From: Acidobacteriota bacterium
GTDB lineage: Bacteria; Acidobacteriota; Terriglobia; Terriglobales; Acidobacteriaceae
NCBI GenBank assembly: GCA_021792795.1
Contig: JAJYUB010000034.1
Coordinates: forward strand, 1-39,940
Reading direction: 5' to 3'
Length of the DNA: 39,940 nucleotides
In this document: in pieces, positions 35,870 to 39,940 of the stretch
Numbering within the stretch: the first letter of the stretch is position 1
How the letters are laid out: each line of letters starts with the position of its first letter
The notes under the pieces: model-generated
What the model was told of the DNA's origin: nothing
The model's database searches: none
Seen by the model: only the letters and a program-made list of their open reading frames with translations
Program-made: the position numbers and the translations under genes

Positions 35870-36223
35870 AGGCGGCCATGCAGGAGGAGCGATTTCGTGG
35901 CGTCGCTCACTGAAAATCCGGAGTGAACGACATCGCGGCACGTGCGGCGGCTGACGGCCCGATTCGATCTGGAAAATATATCTTCAAACGGCGGAAGGCC
36001 GTTGCGCTACAAAAAACGTCTACAAGTGCGGGGCTGCACCTGTTGAGGCCTTCCTTACGATTGTCCGTGATTGCGATCACAGACAAATCAAGCCGGCAAC
36101 GCACCAAATGATTGGTTGTGCAAACTGGCCACCGATTCGCTGGGATGGGGTCTATTTCATCTGGGTAGCGTTGTAGGCGCATCGTCGTGCGGCAGCAGAC
36201 TTCGAGATTAGGGAGATTTCATC
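35870..36223. other. Intergenic stretch with two inverted repeats
   Basis: No gene is supported. GGAAGGCC (35993-36000) and GGCCTTCC (36048-36055) form an 8-bp stem with a 47-nt loop. A second, imperfect palindrome at about 36059-36089 (TTGTCCGTGAT / ATCACAGACAA) has a 4-nt loop and lies 135 bp before the citrate synthase start. One may be a terminator remnant, the other an operator; both are unproven. Confidence 0.35.
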
Positions 36224-37534
36224 ATGGCATCAGACAGCCTCACGATTACAGACAATCGCACGGACCGCACCTACACACTGCCGATTGAGGACGGGACCGT
36301 CCGGGCGATGGACTTGCGGCAAATCAAGACTGGCCCGGAGGATTTCGGGCTTATGACGTACGATCCCGCGTTCACGAACACAGCATCCTGCCGAAGCGGC
36401 ATCACCTTCATCGACGGCGAACGCGGCATTCTGGAGTATCGCGGTTATCCGATTGAAGTATTGGCGGAGCACTGCACATTTCTGGAGGTCGCGTATTTGC
36501 TGCTTTTCGGCGAGCTTCCGAATGAGACGGGACTGAAAAACTGGGTGCATGAAATCACCTACCATACCATGCTGCACGAGACCACCAAGAAGTTCATGGG
36601 AGGGTTCCGCTACGATGCCCACCCCATGACCATGCTGGTCAGTACCGTGGCAGCTCTGGCCACTGTCTATCCGGAAGCCAAAAATATCCACGATCCCGAG
36701 AACCGCTTGTTGCAGATCAAGCGGCTGATCGGAAAAATGCCGACCATCGCCGCCATGTCGTACCGGCACAACCTGGGTTTCCCCTATATCTACCCCGACA
36801 ACGATCTAAGCTATACCGAGAACTTCATGAACATGTTGTGGAAGATGGTTGGGCCCAAGTATGTGGCCAACCCGGTGCTTTCTCGCGCACTCGACGTCCT
36901 GTTCATCCTCCACGCCGACCACGAACAGAACTGCAGCACGAACACCATGCGTTCGGTGGGCAGTTCGCAGGCCGATCCCTATGTGGCGACCGCCGCCGCC
37001 GCCGCCGCTCTCTCCGGGCCGCTGCATGGCGGGGCCAACGAAGAAGTCCTCAAAATGCTCGATGAGATCGGCTCCAAACAAAACGTGGCCGCCTACATCC
37101 AGAAAGTGAAGAATGGACACGAGAAGCTGATGGGTTTCGGGCACCGTGTGTACAAAAATTACGACCCCCGCGCCAAGATCATCAAGTGGACCGCCGACCG
37201 GGTCTTCGAAGTGACCGGGCGCAATCCGAAGCTGGAGATTGCCCTTGAGTTGGAACGGATTGCGCTGGAAGACGAGTACTTCGTCAAGCGCAAGTTGTAT
37301 CCCAATGTCGATTTCTACTCCGGGATCATCTACCAGGCCCTGGGCTTCAAGCCCGCGATGTTTACCGCGCTTTTTGCTATCCCGCGCACCGTCGGCTGGC
37401 TGGCGCAATGGCAGGAAATGGTCGTGGACGCAGAGCAGAAGATTGCCCGCCCGCGCCAGATCTACACCGGGCAGCGTACGCGACGCTTTCTTCCCATGGA
37501 AGAACGCCAGGCTGCAGGCGCGATGAAAAAATGA
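36224..37534 (+). CDS. gltA: Citrate synthase, type II
   Basis: 436 residues, usual length for bacterial hexameric (type II) enzyme. It condenses acetyl-CoA and oxaloacetate to citrate in the TCA cycle. The catalytic set is intact: His 268 in GPLHGGANE, His 307 in GFGHRVYKNYDPRA and Asp 363 in YPNVDFYSG. The N-terminal domain typical of the type II enzyme is present (YDPAFTNTASCRSGITFIDG). Start ATG 36224 has AGGGAG upstream. It is a stand-alone gene; the neighbours are not TCA genes. Confidence 0.97.
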   Translation: MASDSLTITDNRTDRTYTLPIEDGTVRAMDLRQIKTGPEDFGLMTYDPAFTNTASCRSGITFIDGERGILEYRGYPIEVLAEHCTFLEVAYLLLFGELPNETGLKNWVHEITYHTMLHETTKKFMGGFRYDAHPMTMLVSTVAALATVYPEAKNIHDPENRLLQIKRLIGKMPTIAAMSYRHNLGFPYIYPDNDLSYTENFMNMLWKMVGPKYVANPVLSRALDVLFILHADHEQNCSTNTMRSVGSSQADPYVATAAAAAALSGPLHGGANEEVLKMLDEIGSKQNVAAYIQKVKNGHEKLMGFGHRVYKNYDPRAKIIKWTADRVFEVTGRNPKLEIALELERIALEDEYFVKRKLYPNVDFYSGIIYQALGFKPAMFTALFAIPRTVGWLAQWQEMVVDAEQKIARPRQIYTGQRTRRFLPMEERQAAGAMKK

Positions 37535-37852
37535 CTTTGCGTGGGCTGGATCCGGATTTGCCGATTCACTCGGTGCACTCTTCAATATCGACGGAAATCC
37601 GTTGAGATCGTGACGCCGTTCCGCGCTGGGCGGCGCGATCGGCCCTATTCCCGTTACCTTCGATGACGTTGATCGGCATTGAAGTGGGCCGAAAATACTT
37701 CTCAACAATCGAGCCGTCGAAGTTGATATTGAGGCGTTAAAATGGATTCTCCATCGGCCGGTTGGTGGGCTTGGAGTTCAGGACCGACGGCATCCGGTCC
37801 AGGAAATCGATCCCGGGAATTGCGTACGATTCAGCCGCATTGAGGGGGAACC
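37535..37852. other. Intergenic stretch
   Basis: No gene is supported in this ~318 bp. A perfect short palindrome, ACGGAAATCCGT, lies at 37591-37602, without a following T-run. Confidence 0.35.
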
Positions 37853-38734
37853 ATGACTCACTACTCCAGACGTGATTTTCTGAAGGCCGGCCTGGCCGCG
37901 GGCGCGCTCGCCAGCGTGGGAAACCTGCCGCTGCAAGCGGAGTGCAAGACAGCCACGGACCTGGTGACGCTGGGCAAATCGGGCGTAAAGGTGACGCGGC
38001 TCGCATTTGGCACAGGGACCATGAGCGGGCAGGTGCAGCGCGACCTGGGGCAGGCGCAGTTCACAAAGCTGGTGCGCTATGCCCACGAGCGCGGCATTCG
38101 CTTCTTCGAGACGGCCGAGTCGTACGGCGACATGCACCGGATGCTGGGAGTGGCGCTGAAGGGCGTTCCGCGGGAGAGCTATCAACTGATGTCGAAGGTG
38201 ACCACGAGCGAAGGCGTCAATCCGCAGAAGAAGATTGACGATCTGCGCAAACTTGCCAACACCGAGTACTTCGACATTATGCTGCTGCACTGGCAGCATA
38301 CCGCGACGTGGCCAACCGACACGACAAGATGGCAGGACGGAATTGATGAAGCGGAGTTGAGGAAGGCTGTGTTGGCTCGTGGGGCGTCGGTGCATGGGCT
38401 GCCGGCGTTGCGCCAGGTGCCCGGAGATAAATGGCTCGACGTAGCGATGATCCGGGTGAACCATAAAGGCACAAGGATGGACGCGGAGGACTACGCGACC
38501 GATGGCCTGGGAAACGTGAGTGAAGTGGTCGCCTATATCAAGCAGGCCCGCGGGCAAGGCTTGGGCATCATCAGCATGAAACTCATCGGAGAGGGCGTGT
38601 TCAACCGGGAAGACCGCCGGAAGGCGATGAAGTTCGCTTTTAGAAACGCTGGCGTCGACAGCGTTACGGTGGGCTATAAGAACACGTCTGAGATCGACGA
38701 GGCAATTGACAATCTGAATCTGGCGCTCGCCTGA
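37853..38734 (+). CDS. Tat-exported aldo/keto reductase
   Basis: 293 residues. A twin-arginine signal (SRRDFLK, then a hydrophobic run) is followed by an aldo/keto reductase barrel. The catalytic Tyr 91 (SYG), Lys 115 (MSKV) and His 146 (LLHW) are present, but the Asp of the usual tetrad (normally FDTA) is Glu 86 in FFETAESYG. It may have altered or weak NADPH-dependent reductase activity, and a folded export with cofactor fits the Tat signal. Start ATG 37853 has GAGGGGG upstream. Substrate unknown. A hairpin overlaps its stop (38729-38753). Confidence 0.85.
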   Translation: MTHYSRRDFLKAGLAAGALASVGNLPLQAECKTATDLVTLGKSGVKVTRLAFGTGTMSGQVQRDLGQAQFTKLVRYAHERGIRFFETAESYGDMHRMLGVALKGVPRESYQLMSKVTTSEGVNPQKKIDDLRKLANTEYFDIMLLHWQHTATWPTDTTRWQDGIDEAELRKAVLARGASVHGLPALRQVPGDKWLDVAMIRVNHKGTRMDAEDYATDGLGNVSEVVAYIKQARGQGLGIISMKLIGEGVFNREDRRKAMKFAFRNAGVDSVTVGYKNTSEIDEAIDNLNLALA

Positions 38735-38753
38735 CCGGCCACAGGTATCAGGC
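38729..38753 (+). terminator. Weak hairpin at the end of the reductase gene
   Basis: GCCTGA (38729-38734) pairs with TCAGGC (38748-38753), loop 13 nt; no T-run follows. A terminator role is weakly supported. Confidence 0.3.
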
Positions 38754-38888
38754 TGGCGCCTAGCGTGGGGCAGCGTTGCGGCCTTGGCCTGCCCGTCCAT
38801 CGACTCCTCGGCGGCCGATTTCCACAATTCCCGGTACACTCGCTACAAGTATGTGGACTCGAGCTGAAAACAAAGAAGAGGAGACACG

Positions 38889-39806
38889 ATGGTCGACTAT
38901 TTGTTGTACGCAGTCTTTGCAGTCATCGCCATATTCATCATTGCAACGGTCCTCGGATCGTTTTTCTCGGTTCGTACTCAAAGGGCCGCGGTGATTGAGA
39001 GGTTCGGAAAATTCAACCGAGTCGCAGAGCCAGGGTTGAATTTCAAGTTGCCGTTTGTCGAGGCGAAAAACGAAGTGAGCCTGGTGACATTTCAGTTGGA
39101 AGGGTCCATCGAAACCAAGACCAAGGACAATGTTTTTGTCCAATTGCCGGTCAAAGTCCAGTACCGCATCATCGATACTCCGCAGTCCATCAAGGACGCC
39201 TACTACAAGCTGGCAAATCCGAAAAGCCAGATCGAATCCTACCTGTACAACATTCTGTTGGGACACATTCCTGAAACTACGTTGGACGACGTCTTCCTGA
39301 ATCAGCCGGCGATTGCGCAGCGTGCAACGGTCGAATTGTCGGCGGAAATGAAGGACTTCGGATACGAAATCGTCGAAGTTTTAATCACGGACATCATTCC
39401 GAACGAAGGCGTCAAAACGGCGATGAACCGCATCAATGAACAGACGCGGCTGGCCGTCGCCAATCAAGCCCAGGGCGATGCGGAATACATCCTGAAGGTG
39501 CGCCAGGCGCAGGCGGATGCCGAAGTGAAGCGGCTGGAGGGAGTTGGCGTGGCGCAGGAGCGTTCCGCCATTGCTCAAGGATGGGAAGAAGCGATCACGA
39601 GGGTGAAACAGGGCACGAATCTGGACGATGTCGGCGCCAGTTTCCTATTGCTCTTCACCAACTGGACGGACATGTTGCGCGTCGTTGGCGGGTCGGACAA
39701 TTCCACCATGGTCTTCATGCCGGCAGGCCCAGAAGGTTTGCAAAACTTTCAGGCGACCATGACAAATGCATTGTTGTCGGCGCGTGCAAATATCAAATCT
39801 TCTTGA
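38889..39806 (+). CDS. Stomatin-like SPFH/band-7 membrane protein
   Basis: 305 residues. One N-terminal membrane helix (about 5-27) is followed by an SPFH domain (AAVIERFGKFNRVAEPGLN, then QLPVKVQYRI), a helical region (NQAQGDAEYILKVRQAQADAEVKRLEG) of the coiled-coil type and a C-terminal tail. These proteins form ring-like oligomers in membranes and organise microdomains or protect proteases; no NfeD partner is seen next to it. Start ATG 38889 has GAGGAG upstream. The IS element starts right after its stop codon. Confidence 0.9.
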   Translation: MVDYLLYAVFAVIAIFIIATVLGSFFSVRTQRAAVIERFGKFNRVAEPGLNFKLPFVEAKNEVSLVTFQLEGSIETKTKDNVFVQLPVKVQYRIIDTPQSIKDAYYKLANPKSQIESYLYNILLGHIPETTLDDVFLNQPAIAQRATVELSAEMKDFGYEIVEVLITDIIPNEGVKTAMNRINEQTRLAVANQAQGDAEYILKVRQAQADAEVKRLEGVGVAQERSAIAQGWEEAITRVKQGTNLDDVGASFLLLFTNWTDMLRVVGGSDNSTMVFMPAGPEGLQNFQATMTNALLSARANIKSS

Positions 39807-39839
39807 TGTGCGTTTCACTGTCCCAGTCTGGGAGGGTAG

Positions 39840-39866
39840 AAGCCCTCGCCTTTAGGCGACGGCTTT
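39840..39866 (+). repeat. IS left-end hairpin
   Basis: AAGCC (39840-39844), CGCCT with a short loop, AGGCG and GGCTT form an interrupted stem-loop. In this family the hairpin is bound by the transposase and is required for cleavage. Confidence 0.65.
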
Positions 39867-39896
39867 AGCAAGCGCGCCGCGGGATAATCTTAATGG

Positions 39897-39940
39897 ATGG
39901 CTGACTATCGACGCGGCGCGCACACGGTATTCGAGATCCA
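39897..39940 (+). CDS. tnpA: IS200/IS605 TnpA transposase, N-terminus only
   Basis: The 14 codons visible read MADYRRGAHTVFEI, which is the opening of IS200/IS605 tyrosine transposases (usual form YRKGSHTVF...). The rest lies beyond the window. The first ATG, at 39893, meets a stop after three codons, so 39897 is used. Whether the enzyme is intact cannot be seen. Confidence 0.75.
   Translation, partial: MADYRRGAHTVFEI

Larger units (their letters stand above)
39808..39940 (+). mobile_element. IS200/IS605-family element, left end (cut by window)
   Basis: A hairpin at 39840-39866 (AAGCC / GGCTT outer and CGCCT / AGGCG inner pairs, the usual left-end hairpin of these elements) is followed at once by the start of a tyrosine transposase. 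A TTGAT lies at 39803-39807, overlapping the stop of the SPFH gene, and could be the target after which insertion occurred; this boundary is inference. Confidence 0.7.

Overview
The window looks like a chromosomal segment of an Acidobacteriota (Terriglobales/Acidobacteriaceae-like) bacterium. The evidence is the moderately GC-rich sequence, a VWFA protein of the acidobacterial type, many secreted Ig-like and lipoprotein-type proteins, diderm features (an outer-membrane beta-barrel with a TPR scaffold, a TonB C-terminal domain, an STN domain), and the coding style. The species cannot be fixed from sequence alone.

Layout. (1) 1-4.1 kb: a glycoside-hydrolase family 3 remnant beside a tRNA-Glu(CTC), then two paralogous secreted proteins that share an unrecognised ~230-residue C-terminal domain. 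(2) 4.1-20.8 kb: a large envelope-glycan (exopolysaccharide-type) locus. On the minus strand it has a flippase fused to a ParB-like domain, a STAS protein, a secreted Pro/Ala-rich protein and a thymidylate-kinase-like protein. A secreted GH99-like glycosidase lies on the plus strand. A GtrB/DPM-type glycosyltransferase follows on the minus strand. Next is a four-gene minus-strand operon in which every stop overlaps the next start: a PTPS-related membrane glycosyltransferase-like protein and three exported accessory proteins. Divergent from it, on the plus strand, is a 1408-residue TPR plus beta-barrel protein, followed 12 nt later by a GT4 glycosyltransferase. (3) 21-24.8 kb: a lipoprotein phosphoesterase with four tandem Ig-like repeats and its terminator, then a convergent DUF5666-like exported protein. 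(4) 24.9-31.6 kb: a TPR protein, an NTP_transf_5-type nucleotidyltransferase and a TonB-like protein in one direction, then a VWFA protein and a divergent small STN-domain lipoprotein. (5) 31.6-39.9 kb: a giant CheB-CheR-PAS-histidine kinase, a transposase relic, citrate synthase, a Tat-exported aldo/keto reductase, a stomatin-like SPFH protein, and the left end of an IS200/IS605-family element cut by the window edge.

How the genes may work together (inference). The 4.1-20.8 kb block has lipid-linked sugar transfer (GtrB-like), cytoplasmic glycosyl transfer (GT4), a GT-C-like membrane enzyme, a flippase, a possible glycan-cleaving enzyme and an outer-membrane conduit with a periplasmic TPR scaffold. 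That is most parts of a glycan assembly and export machine, but the arrangement does not match the Pel, Bcs, Pga, Alg or Wza gene sets. No CRISPR array, rRNA, prophage or recognisable defence island was seen.
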